DNA of 64,000 nt from an uncultured Candidatus Saccharibacteria bacterium (lineage in GTDB: Bacteria; Patescibacteriota; Saccharimonadia; Saccharimonadales; Saccharimonadaceae), in NCBI GenBank assembly GCA_946414465.1, contig CAMKOP010000001.1, positions 62,001-126,000 on the forward strand, written 5' to 3'. This document shows, in pieces, positions 16,830 through 24,678 of the stretch (position 1 is the first letter of the stretch; every line of letters begins with the position of its first letter). The notes beneath the pieces are model-generated. The model did not search any database. It had not been told where the DNA came from and saw nothing but the letters and a program-made list of their open reading frames with translations. The position numbers and the translations under genes were made by a program.

Positions 16830-18662
16830 CTACACGCTAGCGACGCAACGCACCATACTACCGCTGTACTTGCCGCCGTTGTTCGTACCTGGGTAGACGA
16901 GGTCACTGTAGAAGAACAGGTAGTACGCGCCGCCGCTATTGGTCGCAGAGGACGACCAATAGAGTCCGCACGAACCACGATTGCGCACTAACGAACCACC
17001 CACGTAGCCGGAATAAACGAAGTTATTAGGATAGGATCTGAGGGCGTTAGAGACTGGAGCTCCTTCTGTAGTTCCTGTGTAATATGGATATGATGAACTA
17101 TCATAATTAGCTGGTTTTGTACCTCCATTTAGTCCTGTGACGGTTAATTGCCAGAATTCGTTGGTGGATTCTTGGGATTTGTTACCACCTTTTGGTAAGT
17201 GCCAACCTGCAGGACAGATGTCGCCTGGAGCTTCGTAGCCTTGTCCGTAGCTATCACCATATTTACCGTGACCTGCTGTGGCAGAGTACCAGTTGTAGTA
17301 GTTACCGTAGCTGTAGATGTTGCTACTTTGGGTGCTGGATGTGTTAGTGGTGAAGTTAGCTGTATTGTTGGTAGCTAGCATAGATTGGTCGTCACAGTCT
17401 GATGAGTCTGCTTGGCACCAGGCTGTAGCTGGGTCAGTGGAGGTGGGATCTGACGTGGCGGAGAGATGGTTTGAAGTGGAGAGAGTACCTTGTTGGTTTT
17501 TATAGTACCAAGAATTATTAAGTGGCAGAGATGGGTTATGGGTGTTAGTGCTGGATAACTCTATGTCATTATTGCTTGCATCTTTGTCTGCTAGTCTTAA
17601 GTTCTCTATCATCCAGCATTTGTTGTCAGCGAGTTTAGCTACGGCATAGGTGTTGTTGTCTCTTTCGTCTGTGAGGGCAGTGACAGCGCCTTGTGCTAGT
17701 GAGGAACAACCATTCCAGTTTTGAAGTGAACCAGCAGATTTGATCCATACTGCATAGAGAGAAAGACCGTTTGTTTCTACGTCAGCTGGAGCGGTGATAG
17801 TCTGGTTAGGGCCATAGTTAGTACCTGAATAATCAAATTTATCATTCCAACCAGCAAAGCCATAGCCCTGTCGTTTGAAATTAGGAGCCCATAAAGTAAT
17901 GCCATAAGTTAGTTCTGAACTAGTTGGAGTTTGTTTCCCCATCTCACCTAGAGCAGTAGCAGTGTTTGGGTTATAACAGATTTTACCTGGATCACAGGTA
18001 ACTGGTTGAGCAGGAGTTTCGTTTGATGGATGAACCAGAGTATAAATAACCTTCCCAACATAAGTACCAGCAGGTTGGGTTTGGTTAACAAAGGCAGCAT
18101 AGGTAGTAGTGAGTTCTGCACCTGTTGCAGTTGTGCCTATATCTGTACCAGAGTTTCTATGAGCTACTTTGGTATATACTGATGGTACACTGCTATATGA
18201 TCCAAAGCCATTATCTAATGTAACAGCATAAGTAGCAGATGAGTTGGTAGCTAGTTTCATAGCCCAGTTAGATGTATTACCACTGGTAGCTGTACCGGTA
18301 GATATGGTATTGTCTACTGCTGATGCGGAGTTAACTAGTTTGGTACTATTAGTACCACCTATCTCATCACCAGTATAACCTGCTGCAAAGATAGCAAAGC
18401 CTTCTGTATCATTACAGAATACTTTGAGAGTAGTAGTACCAATATTAGGAGTATAGGAGCCATTGCTCATATTAGCAGTATGGGAAGTCATGCCAGTACC
18501 AGACATAGTACAGGAGATAGGGACAGTGATGTTGATTTTGTCTACTACGTCGGTATTATCTGAAGTAGCATAAGAATAAGAAGACATTAAAAATACTCCA
18601 GAAAGGATAGTAATGCTTGCTAATCCTAGTGGAGCAAGATAAATAGTTTTGTTTTTACGCAT
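16830..18662 (-). CDS. FISUMP-domain surface protein
   Basis: The protein has 610 residues. N-terminal signal/anchor (IYLAPLGLASITILSGVFLM), a Thr/Ser/Gly-rich beta domain (~35-225), a Listeria-Bacteroides repeat-like segment (RQGYGFAGWNDKFDYSG ... LYAVW, ~255-310), and a C-terminal Fibrobacter-succinogenes-major-paralogous (FISUMP) domain: KCWMIENLRLAD, DICPAGWHLPKGG, YWSSSA, MVRCVASV. It is probably exported and exposed. The last ~55 codons are clearly more GC-rich than the rest and consist mostly of codons ending in C or T, with high diversity against the paralogue at 63383. The start is preceded by AAGGA. The ligand is unknown. Confidence 0.8.
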   Translation of the reverse strand: MRKNKTIYLAPLGLASITILSGVFLMSSYSYATSDNTDVVDKINITVPISCTMSGTGMTSHTANMSNGSYTPNIGTTTLKVFCNDTEGFAIFAAGYTGDEIGGTNSTKLVNSASAVDNTISTGTATSGNTSNWAMKLATNSSATYAVTLDNGFGSYSSVPSVYTKVAHRNSGTDIGTTATGAELTTTYAAFVNQTQPAGTYVGKVIYTLVHPSNETPAQPVTCDPGKICYNPNTATALGEMGKQTPTSSELTYGITLWAPNFKRQGYGFAGWNDKFDYSGTNYGPNQTITAPADVETNGLSLYAVWIKSAGSLQNWNGCSSLAQGAVTALTDERDNNTYAVAKLADNKCWMIENLRLADKDASNNDIELSSTNTHNPSLPLNNSWYYKNQQGTLSTSNHLSATSDPTSTDPATAWCQADSSDCDDQSMLATNNTANFTTNTSSTQSSNIYSYGNYYNWYSATAGHGKYGDSYGQGYEAPGDICPAGWHLPKGGNKSQESTNEFWQLTVTGLNGGTKPANYDSSSYPYYTGTTEGAPVSNALRSYPNNFVYSGYVGGSLVRNRGSCGLYWSSSATNSGGAYYLFFYSDLVYPGTNNGGKYSGSMVRCVASV

Positions 18663-18745
18663 ATAAATATATATCCTTAAGTATTACCTTTACATAACCA
18701 TTATAGCATATGAGCGTCGAATGGTATACTAATTTGCAAAAGGAG

Positions 18746-19810
18746 TTACTGTTCTTCGGTGTCTGGGTTGGTGTTTTCTGGTGCAGGTTGAGAATCTTCG
18801 ACAGAATTAGGGCTGGAGATGGTGATATATTCGGTAATTTTGCCTTCGTTTTGAAGGGTTTCAAAGCGTTTTTCGAATTCGGTGAAGGGGACTTTGATAG
18901 AGATAAAGTTGACCTCAGTATCGGTCTTTTTGATGAGTTTGACGAAATAATAACCGTCGCCGTTCATTGAAATAAATTTACCGCTGGAGGCCTCTGGCTC
19001 GAGTTTCATTGCTTCGGTAGCACGGCCGCCATCGATATTTTTACTGTCAACTAGACCGCCAGTCTCTTCGTACTGTATTTTCTCACCGAGAGCCTCAACG
19101 ACCTTGGAATAATCATTGTTGTTTTCTTTGAGGAGCTTTTCGACTTCATCGGCAATCTTGTTGGCGTTTTTGTCAATGGCGATTTCGACTTTAGAGCGAA
19201 GCAGGCTGAGATAGAGCATGCGCTCATATTCAGATTTATCGAGGCCGAAATTGTCTTTGACGATTTTGAGAAAACTCTCTTCGCTACGATCAACACCACC
19301 AACTTTGAGATGGCGATCAAATTCGGTAGCGACTTCTTCGTCGGATACTTCGATGCCCTGTTCTTTGGCTAACTTGACGGCGTAAGTGTATTTTTCGGCT
19401 TCGATGAGGGCTAGACGCTTGTACTCGGCGCGCAGTTCATCGACGGAACCCTCGTCAAGCTGGCTACCGGATTGACGCTCAATCGAAGTAATACTACTAC
19501 GATAGAACATAAGATAATCAGAGAATTTGGCATTTTCTCCGTCAACTTTAGCAACAGGAGTAGGAATGATTTCGGTGACACGGAATAAGAGATCGTTAGT
19601 CATATTGAGACGGTAAAGGGCCAACCATCCGCCGACTATAAGCATGGCAAAAATAATGATTGCAATGAGAATGGTATTCACAACGACGCGGTGTTTAGTC
19701 CATTGAAGGGGGTATTTAAACTTGCGCCCCTTGGCGAGGACCTCTTCACGACGTTCTTCGACTTTTTCCTGTTCTGTTAGGTTGGTTGATTTTTTCTTTA
19801 GTAATGCCAT
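18746..19810 (-). CDS. SurA/PrsA-like membrane-anchored foldase
   Basis: The protein has 354 residues. A cytoplasmic charged N-terminus leads to one transmembrane helix (VVNTILIAIIIFAMLIVGGW) and an extracytoplasmic SurA_N-like helical region (~85-230). A shorter parvulin-like region follows (EETGGLVDSKNIDGG, then GDGYYFVKLIKK), with an acidic Pro-rich tail. The probable role is chaperone/peptidyl-prolyl isomerase for exported proteins. Several parvulin active-site residues are not evident, so it may act only as a chaperone. Leaderless-type promoter. It lies downstream of a multi-hairpin intergenic region. Confidence 0.65.
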   Translation of the reverse strand: MALLKKKSTNLTEQEKVEERREEVLAKGRKFKYPLQWTKHRVVVNTILIAIIIFAMLIVGGWLALYRLNMTNDLLFRVTEIIPTPVAKVDGENAKFSDYLMFYRSSITSIERQSGSQLDEGSVDELRAEYKRLALIEAEKYTYAVKLAKEQGIEVSDEEVATEFDRHLKVGGVDRSEESFLKIVKDNFGLDKSEYERMLYLSLLRSKVEIAIDKNANKIADEVEKLLKENNNDYSKVVEALGEKIQYEETGGLVDSKNIDGGRATEAMKLEPEASSGKFISMNGDGYYFVKLIKKTDTEVNFISIKVPFTEFEKRFETLQNEGKITEYITISSPNSVEDSQPAPENTNPDTEEQ

Positions 19811-19816
19811 AGGTTA

Positions 19817-19822
19817 ATTATA
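19817..19822 (-). promoter_or_regulatory. Extended -10 of the SurA-like gene (leaderless)
   Basis: TGC-TATAAT on the - strand, 6 nt from the ATG at 19810. Confidence 0.7.
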
Positions 19823-19833
19823 GCATATATGTG

Positions 19834-19951
19834 GGTGCGAGTGAGGTTTCGCAAAGCGAAACCTCACCTTTCTGCGTCATTCGGTGTAAGAATAATTAAT
19901 TATTCTTACACACTCATTCCTTGAAAGGGCGAACTTCGTTCGCCTCGCACC
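19834..19951. repeat. Cloverleaf-like cluster of perfect inverted repeats
   Basis: Three perfect hairpins are enclosed by an 8-bp outer helix (GGTGCGAG 19834-19841 with CTCGCACC 19944-19951). They are a 12-bp stem 19841-19852/19856-19867, a 28-bp perfect palindrome 19884-19911, and a 7-bp stem 19928-19934/19938-19944. No coding potential. The architecture recalls the intragenic elements but the sequences differ. Confidence 0.75.
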
Positions 19952-19953
19952 AG

Positions 19954-19993
19954 GATCAAAAATAATCATAAGACCTACGGTCTTATGATTATT
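19954..19993 (-). terminator. Terminator of tRNA-Arg(CCT)
   Basis: A perfect 15-bp stem (19961-19975 with 19979-19993) with a 3-nt loop lies 2 nt beyond the tRNA CCA end. It is followed on the - strand by TTTTTG. Confidence 0.8.
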
Positions 19994-19995
19994 TC

Positions 19996-20071
19996 TGGTG
20001 ACCCGGGTGCGAGTCGAACGCACAACCTTCTCCTTAGGACGGAGCTGCTCTATCCATTGAGCTACCAGGCC
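19996..20071 (-). tRNA. tRNA-Arg (anticodon CCT)
   Basis: 76 nt. Acceptor GGCCTGG/CCGGGTC with two G-T wobbles, D-arm GCTC/GAGC, anticodon loop GTCCTAA (anticodon CCT), T-loop TTCGACT, discriminator A, encoded CCA. Reads AGG codons. Confidence 0.92.
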
Positions 20072-20107
20072 ATCTCTCATAATTATAACATATTCGCGGA
20101 GCTATGT

Positions 20108-20113
20108 TATAAT
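20108..20113 (+). promoter_or_regulatory. Extended -10 of amino-acid ABC operon (leaderless)
   Basis: TGT-TATAAT ending 6 nt before the ATG at 20120. Confidence 0.7.
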
Positions 20114-20119
20114 GGTATT

Positions 20120-20965
20120 ATGCATAAGGTTAAACACGTGATTCTAATTGCCCTGTTTCTGATAGTGACAGCTGGAATGGGAGTGAGTGTTTATTATTCA
20201 ATTAGAGGTGATAAAGAAGCCGACTATGTGGTAGAAACTAATGTGCCATTCACGCCATTTGAGTTTTATGAAAATCGTGAAATTGTAGGGGTAGATGTGG
20301 ATATTGTGAACCGCGTAGCAGAAAAAATGGATAAAACCATCCAGATCAAAAATGTTGAATTTGATGTAATTATTGATAACGTGGAAGCTGGTAAGATTGC
20401 TGATGCTGGAGCGGCCGGACTGACAATCACGCCAGCACGTGAAGCGAAAGTAAATTTTACGATTCCCTATTATACCTCTGTACAGTATGTGATTTTTAGT
20501 CGTGAAATGCCACCATCGCTAAGAGATGATCATGTGGTATGGGAGGCTTTGGCAGGAGCAAAACTGGGGTCGCAAATTGGTAGCACTGGGTATTTATTTG
20601 TTGATGATGAAATCAAGAATGGGATTTTAAGAGATACTGGCACTACTATTAAAGGGATTGACTCCCATCAATTAGCGGCAGATGCGATTCTATCCCATAT
20701 TATTGATTATGCGGTTGCAGATGAATTGGTAGCACAATTTATAGTTGAGAAAAACCCTGGACTAGAGGCTTTGCCCTTATATTATTCTGGACCGACTCGT
20801 GAAGAAGACTACCCAGTAGAGGAATCTTATGCGATTGCGGTGAACAAAGACAGAGGTGATTTGCTTGAGGCCTTTAACGAGGTGCTTAGCGAGATGTTAA
20901 CCGAAGACGAAAACGGGCAAACCGAAATCGACAGATTGGTAATTAAATATATGGGGTTAGAGTGA
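20120..20965 (+). CDS. Amino-acid ABC transporter substrate-binding protein
   Basis: The protein has 281 residues of the periplasmic binding protein family 3 (polar amino acids). It has an N-terminal membrane anchor (HVILIALFLIVTAGMGVSVYY) without an obvious lipobox. Next comes VVETNVPFTPFEFYENREIVGVDVDIV, typical of the ligand lobe, then GAAGLTITPAREAKVNFTIPYY and a C-terminal YAIAVNKDRGDLLEAFNEVL. It captures an amino acid outside the membrane for the permease/ATPase that follow directly. The start at 20120 is fixed by the promoter; the in-frame extension upstream reads through the tRNA-Arg gene. Confidence 0.88.
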   Translation: MHKVKHVILIALFLIVTAGMGVSVYYSIRGDKEADYVVETNVPFTPFEFYENREIVGVDVDIVNRVAEKMDKTIQIKNVEFDVIIDNVEAGKIADAGAAGLTITPAREAKVNFTIPYYTSVQYVIFSREMPPSLRDDHVVWEALAGAKLGSQIGSTGYLFVDDEIKNGILRDTGTTIKGIDSHQLAADAILSHIIDYAVADELVAQFIVEKNPGLEALPLYYSGPTREEDYPVEESYAIAVNKDRGDLLEAFNEVLSEMLTEDENGQTEIDRLVIKYMGLE

Positions 20966-21669
20966 TGGGTGGATTTTTTGATAAAGTAGTCGAACTATTT
21001 AGTACACCAGAGTATATCGATTCGCTTTTACATGGGTTTTGGCTAACGATTCAGATATCTTATTTTGCGATTTTAATTGGGATACTACTTGGGACGATTA
21101 TTGCTCTAATAGATACGGCGAAACCGTCTAAATGGCTGGTGATACCGAAATTCATCTGTAGAATTTACACCACAATTATCCGCGGCACACCGATGGCATT
21201 GCAACTATTTATTATGTTCTTTATTATATTCGCGATTAAGGGATTCCCGAGTATTATTACGGCAATTATCGCGTTTGGGCTAAATTCGGCGGCTTATACA
21301 GCAGAGGTAATCAGGGGTGGAATTTTGTCAGTGGATATCGGTCAAACAGAGGCGGGGATGGCGCTAGGACTCTCGAGACGGACGATTTTCTTTAAGATTG
21401 TAGCGCCACAGGCTATTAAAAACATCATCCCAGCACTTGGCAATGAGATTATCACAGTAATTAAGGAGACCGCTATTGTTAGCATGGTGGGAATGTATGA
21501 TCTCAATATGGCGGCCAAAGATATCGGTTCGGGCCAAAACATGGCAAGCTACATCGTACCGATGTTTGTAGCGGCGCTATTCTATCTGGTGACAATCTAC
21601 CTGATTACATTTATAGTAAAACAGGTTGAGAAAAGCTTACGCAAGAGTGATTTGAGGGCGGAGGAATAA
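20965..21669 (+). CDS. Amino-acid ABC transporter permease
   Basis: The protein has 234 residues of the HisM/GlnP family with about five membrane helices. The EAA loop that docks the ATPase is EAGMALGLSRRTIFFKIVAP near residue 130, and the N-terminal family pattern is LLHGFWLTIQISYFAILIGI. The ATG at 20965 overlaps the stop of the preceding gene (TGATG). A GTG three bases upstream is possible but less likely. Middle gene of the transporter operon. Confidence 0.92.
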   Translation: MGGFFDKVVELFSTPEYIDSLLHGFWLTIQISYFAILIGILLGTIIALIDTAKPSKWLVIPKFICRIYTTIIRGTPMALQLFIMFFIIFAIKGFPSIITAIIAFGLNSAAYTAEVIRGGILSVDIGQTEAGMALGLSRRTIFFKIVAPQAIKNIIPALGNEIITVIKETAIVSMVGMYDLNMAAKDIGSGQNMASYIVPMFVAALFYLVTIYLITFIVKQVEKSLRKSDLRAEE

Positions 21670-22403
21670 TGGAAAATAAGAATACGGACCTAAAAATTAA
21701 GAATCTGCGTAAGGCCTTTGGTAAAAATAAGGTGTTAAATGGAATTGATTTTGAGTTAGTTGAGGGGGAGCGAGTGGTGATTTTGGGGCCTTCGGGGTCA
21801 GGAAAATCGACATTCCTGCGCTGCATAAACTGGATGGAAGAGCCAACTTCGGGGGAAATTTACTTCGATGGGGTGCTTCTCACAGAGAAAAATATCCGCA
21901 AAATGCGTCGAAATATGGGGATGGTATTCCAGCATTTTAATCTGATTAATAACCTGACGGTGATGGAGAATCTGACTTTGGCCCCTGTAAAACTGAAGTT
22001 GATGAAGCGAGATACGGCGGAAAAACGAGCGAAGGAACTTCTTAGGCATATTGGACTACCAAATAAGGCAAATGCCTACCCTGCTTCCCTGTCGGGCGGA
22101 CAGAAACAGCGGATTGCGATTATTAGAGCGATGATGCTTTCTCCAGAGGTGTTACTATTTGATGAACCAACCTCGGCGCTAGATCCGGAGTCAATTGGGG
22201 ATGTTTTGGAGCTGATTCGGGAGTTGGCTGACAGGGGTATGACGATTATGATAGTGACGCATGAGATGAGTTTCGCTAAGGAGATAGCAACTAGAATTGT
22301 CTTTCTTGATAAGGGGAAAATCATTGAGGAAGGTACCCCTGATGAATTCTTTAATCACCCCAAGACGCCAAGAGTGAAGGAATTCCTGAAAAAAGTTCTA
22401 TAA
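21669..22403 (+). CDS. Amino-acid ABC transporter ATP-binding protein
   Basis: The protein has 244 residues of the GlnQ/HisP type. Walker A GPSGSGKST near 38, Q-loop MVFQHFNLI, signature LSGGQKQRIAIIRA near 140, Walker B LLFDEPTSALD and the switch histidine in IVTHEMSFAKEIA. It drives the permease encoded just upstream. Its ATG shares a base with the permease stop (TAATG) and follows GAGGAA. Substrate class is polar amino acids; exact specificity is unknown. Confidence 0.95.
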   Translation: MENKNTDLKIKNLRKAFGKNKVLNGIDFELVEGERVVILGPSGSGKSTFLRCINWMEEPTSGEIYFDGVLLTEKNIRKMRRNMGMVFQHFNLINNLTVMENLTLAPVKLKLMKRDTAEKRAKELLRHIGLPNKANAYPASLSGGQKQRIAIIRAMMLSPEVLLFDEPTSALDPESIGDVLELIRELADRGMTIMIVTHEMSFAKEIATRIVFLDKGKIIEEGTPDEFFNHPKTPRVKEFLKKVL

Positions 22404-22406
22404 TCC

Positions 22407-22435
22407 TTGACTTTTTTTGAGAAGTGTGATATAAT
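22407..22435 (+). promoter_or_regulatory. Consensus promoter of the SLH-like gene
   Basis: TTGACT at 22407-22412 and TATAAT at 22430-22435, 17 bp apart, with an extended TG. The transcript carries a leader of about 45 nt with AGGAGG. Confidence 0.8.
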
Positions 22436-22485
22436 TATGGTATACGTTATTTCTGCGCACTTTTTAGTTGAGGAGGATTATCATT

Positions 22486-22953
22486 ATGAAAAGCAGAAAG
22501 ATCGTAGCCGTCATAATGATGGCAATAATGATTATGGCTATTCCTATGAGCGTATCTGCAGCTTCTTCTAACCCATATAAGGATGTTACGAAGAAGTCGG
22601 TGGGCAAAGATGCCTACAGAGCAATCACATACGACAAGAAGCATAATGCTTATTCTGGGATTTTTACCGGAAAGAAGTTTCACCCTAGTAAGAAAATCAC
22701 TAGGAGACAGTTCATCGGCATGTTGAACAACTTCTACGGAAGCAAAAACGTCCCAGTGACTGTCACGGATGTCCTTAAGGCAAACAAAACCATAACAGCT
22801 AAATGGGCTTGTAATAAAATGGTGGCGGTTGCTAAGAGGATAGGCATTACTATTACCTGGGAAGGTAATAGTAAAGTATTGACGCGTGCACTAGCATCTC
22901 AATACTTATATGTCTTTTCGCATTACGACTCGGCGTTTAAGCCGAGGAAGTAG
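22486..22953 (+). CDS. Secreted SLH-like protein
   Basis: The protein has 155 residues. The signal peptide is IVAVIMMAIMIMAIPMSVSA with an AxA-type cleavage site. The mature part resembles S-layer-homology segments: YKDV...KDAYRAI, GIFTGKKFHPSKKITRRQFI near 55 and a second degenerate repeat ending LTRALASQYLYVF. The expected role is attachment to the cell-wall polymer or a surface structure. A strong AGGAGG, a full -35/-10 promoter with a leader and its own terminator make this gene look unlike its neighbours. Acquisition from a Firmicutes-like donor is possible but only inferred. Confidence 0.6.
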   Translation: MKSRKIVAVIMMAIMIMAIPMSVSAASSNPYKDVTKKSVGKDAYRAITYDKKHNAYSGIFTGKKFHPSKKITRRQFIGMLNNFYGSKNVPVTVTDVLKANKTITAKWACNKMVAVAKRIGITITWEGNSKVLTRALASQYLYVFSHYDSAFKPRK

Positions 22954-22966
22954 CTATAATCCCCTC

Positions 22967-22997
22967 AAAAAAGGTCGGACAAATGTCCGGCCTTTTT
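22967..22997. terminator. Bidirectional terminator between SLH-like gene and ndk
   Basis: Stem of about 13 bp: AAAAAGG/CCTTTTT plus CGGAC/GTCCG with one wobble and a 4-nt loop, with A- and T-runs on the two sides. Confidence 0.85.
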
Positions 22998-23009
22998 CCT
23001 TGGTTTGAA

Positions 23010-23525
23010 TTAGCGAGTGTATTTTTCGTTGAGATCTGAATAGTCGTAGAGCTCGTTGGCATTGAACCAGAGGTCAATTTCCTTCTTAGCTTCATCAATT
23101 GAGCCGGAAGCGTGGACGAGGTTTGGCACGCCAGTTCCCTTTGCGTCAGAATAGCCGAAACTCATATGCGAATAATCGCCACGGATAGTGCCCATCTCAG
23201 CGGATTTTGGTTCGGTCGGGCCGACAATCTTACGGACTAGAGGCTGAGCCTCGACGCCTTCTAGCACCATGGCAATCACTGGACCAGTCATCATATATTC
23301 AACATTGTAGCGATAAGCTTGCTCGCCACGACGAGTAATCATTTGACCGATGTCTTCGTAGTGTTGACGATAAAGCTTTTCTTCGGGCATGACCATTTTC
23401 ATGCCAACGATTTTGAGACCGACACGTTCGAAACGTTGAATAATCTCGCCGATGATTCCGCGTTGGACGGTGTCGGGTTTTAAAACCACTAAAGTGCGTT
23501 GAATATAATCTTTTTCTTTTGCCAT
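23010..23525 (-). CDS. ndk: Nucleoside diphosphate kinase
   Basis: Transfers the terminal phosphate from ATP to NDPs. The protein has 171 residues against about 140-150 in most bacteria. QRTLVVLKPDTVQRGIIGEI at the start, MTGPVIAMVLEG near 80, the GTIRGDY strand and the active-site histidine in NLVHASGS near 137 (usual form NxxHxSDS, here S-G-S). The extra length comes from an insertion around residues 45-75 and a C-terminal extension. AGGAG precedes the start. Confidence 0.93.
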   Translation of the reverse strand: MAKEKDYIQRTLVVLKPDTVQRGIIGEIIQRFERVGLKIVGMKMVMPEEKLYRQHYEDIGQMITRRGEQAYRYNVEYMMTGPVIAMVLEGVEAQPLVRKIVGPTEPKSAEMGTIRGDYSHMSFGYSDAKGTGVPNLVHASGSIDEAKKEIDLWFNANELYDYSDLNEKYTR

Positions 23526-23564
23526 ATAAACTCCTTTACTAATATTAGTATTATATCATAATTA

Positions 23565-23723
23565 ATTAAAACTCTATTTTTCTCAACGTTGAAACTTGCG
23601 CCGCATAAAAAATACAACAGGTCAGGCGGACTCGCTCCGAAATTGCAGTTTCCTCACTCGTCCGTGACTGTTGTATTTTTTATCGGGCAGTTTCAAAATG
23701 TTTCGAAAACTAGAGTTTTTAAT
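23565..23723. repeat. Long intergenic quasi-palindrome between ndk and xer
   Basis: Left arm from 23565 and right arm ending 23723 are near-reverse complements over about 50 bp, with a perfect 15-bp inner part (23626/23668 side, ATAAAAAATACAACAG). The centre holds CGGAC/GTCCG around an AAATTGCAGTTT near-palindrome and ACTCGCTCCG-like motifs similar to the intragenic elements. The right end lies 4 nt before the xer -10 box. Confidence 0.75.
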
Positions 23724-23727
23724 TTGT

Positions 23728-23733
23728 TATAAT
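23728..23733 (+). promoter_or_regulatory. Extended -10 of the Xer recombinase gene (leaderless)
   Basis: TGT-TATAAT ending 6 nt before the ATG at 23740. Confidence 0.7.
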
Positions 23734-23739
23734 AATGGT

Positions 23740-24678
23740 ATGGATATATATGATCTCATAAATGATTTCTTAGAGCATCTCGAGATTGAGGCGGGGAGGA
23801 GTAAGAAGACGGTGGATAATTACCGACTATATCTAGAGAGATTTGTTGAGATTGCACAAGAGATACTAAACAAAGATGAAATTAAAACTACGGATATTAC
23901 TAAGGAATTACTAAGAAAATATCGCTTGAGACTAAATAGATATGGGTCGGATAATGGTGAGACGGATCTTAAAGTAATTACTCAAGCTTATCATTTGATT
24001 GCGCTAAGAGGTTTTTTGAAATATTTGGCGAGAAGAGATATAAAATCACTTGACCCGTCGTTAGTAGATTTGCCAAAGGTAGTGCGAAAACAGGTGACGT
24101 TCTTGCATTTTGATGAAGTCGAAGATATGTTAGAAGAAATAGACACTTCGACCGAGTCGGGATTGAGAGATAGAGCGATTATCGAACTTTTGTATTCTGG
24201 CGGACTACGTGTATCAGAACTAGTGGGGTTAAACCGTGATTCGATTAATTTAGAGCGACGCGAGTTTATGGTGAGAGGTAAAGGTAGCAAAGATCGGCCA
24301 ATTTTTATCAGTCAGTCGGCGGCGGATAGAGTGCGAGATTACCTAGATGCACGGACCGATTCCCTACCGGCGCTATTTTTGAATAATTCGCGTAACTTGC
24401 AGGCAGTAGATACGTCAGGCGACTACAGGCGAATTACGGCTAGGAGTGTGGAAAGAATTGTTGAAAAGTATGCAAGGCTAGCAGGCATTACTAAACATGT
24501 GTCGCCACATACATTGAGACACTCTTTTGCAACGGATCTATTAATGAACGGTGCAGATATCCGAGCAGTGCAGTCGATGCTGGGGCATGCGGACATTTCT
24601 ACCACCCAAATTTATACGCATGTGACAGATGCACATCTCAAGGAAATTCACGAAAAATTTCATAGTGAAACCAAATAA
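23740..24678 (+). CDS. Tyrosine recombinase of XerC/XerD type
   Basis: The protein has 312 residues: N-terminal SAM-like DNA-binding domain (DLINDFLEHLEIEAGRSKKT, then TVDNYR) and C-terminal catalytic domain. Catalytic residues: Arg in GLRVSEL (~155), Lys in GKGSKDRPIF (~182), HTLRHSFATDLL (~257), His in GHADISTTQIYTHV and the Tyr nucleophile (~291). The likely role is chromosome dimer resolution at dif with FtsK, which is also encoded in the window. Whether it is the XerC or XerD equivalent, or works alone, cannot be told. The ATG at 23671 lies inside the palindromic repeat and is not the start. The stop abuts the convergent pilin-like gene. Confidence 0.85.
   Translation: MDIYDLINDFLEHLEIEAGRSKKTVDNYRLYLERFVEIAQEILNKDEIKTTDITKELLRKYRLRLNRYGSDNGETDLKVITQAYHLIALRGFLKYLARRDIKSLDPSLVDLPKVVRKQVTFLHFDEVEDMLEEIDTSTESGLRDRAIIELLYSGGLRVSELVGLNRDSINLERREFMVRGKGSKDRPIFISQSAADRVRDYLDARTDSLPALFLNNSRNLQAVDTSGDYRRITARSVERIVEKYARLAGITKHVSPHTLRHSFATDLLMNGADIRAVQSMLGHADISTTQIYTHVTDAHLKEIHEKFHSETK

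Noticed and set aside
14852..16978. 708-residue open frame with a long N-terminal extension of ArgRS
   Set aside because: The extra 111 codons read through tRNA-Gly and antisense to the FISUMP gene; promoter and family N-terminus place the start at 16645.
19985..20119. Upstream extension of the amino-acid-binding protein
   Set aside because: It translates the antisense of tRNA-Arg(CCT) and its flank; the start at 20120 follows TATAAT by 6 nt.
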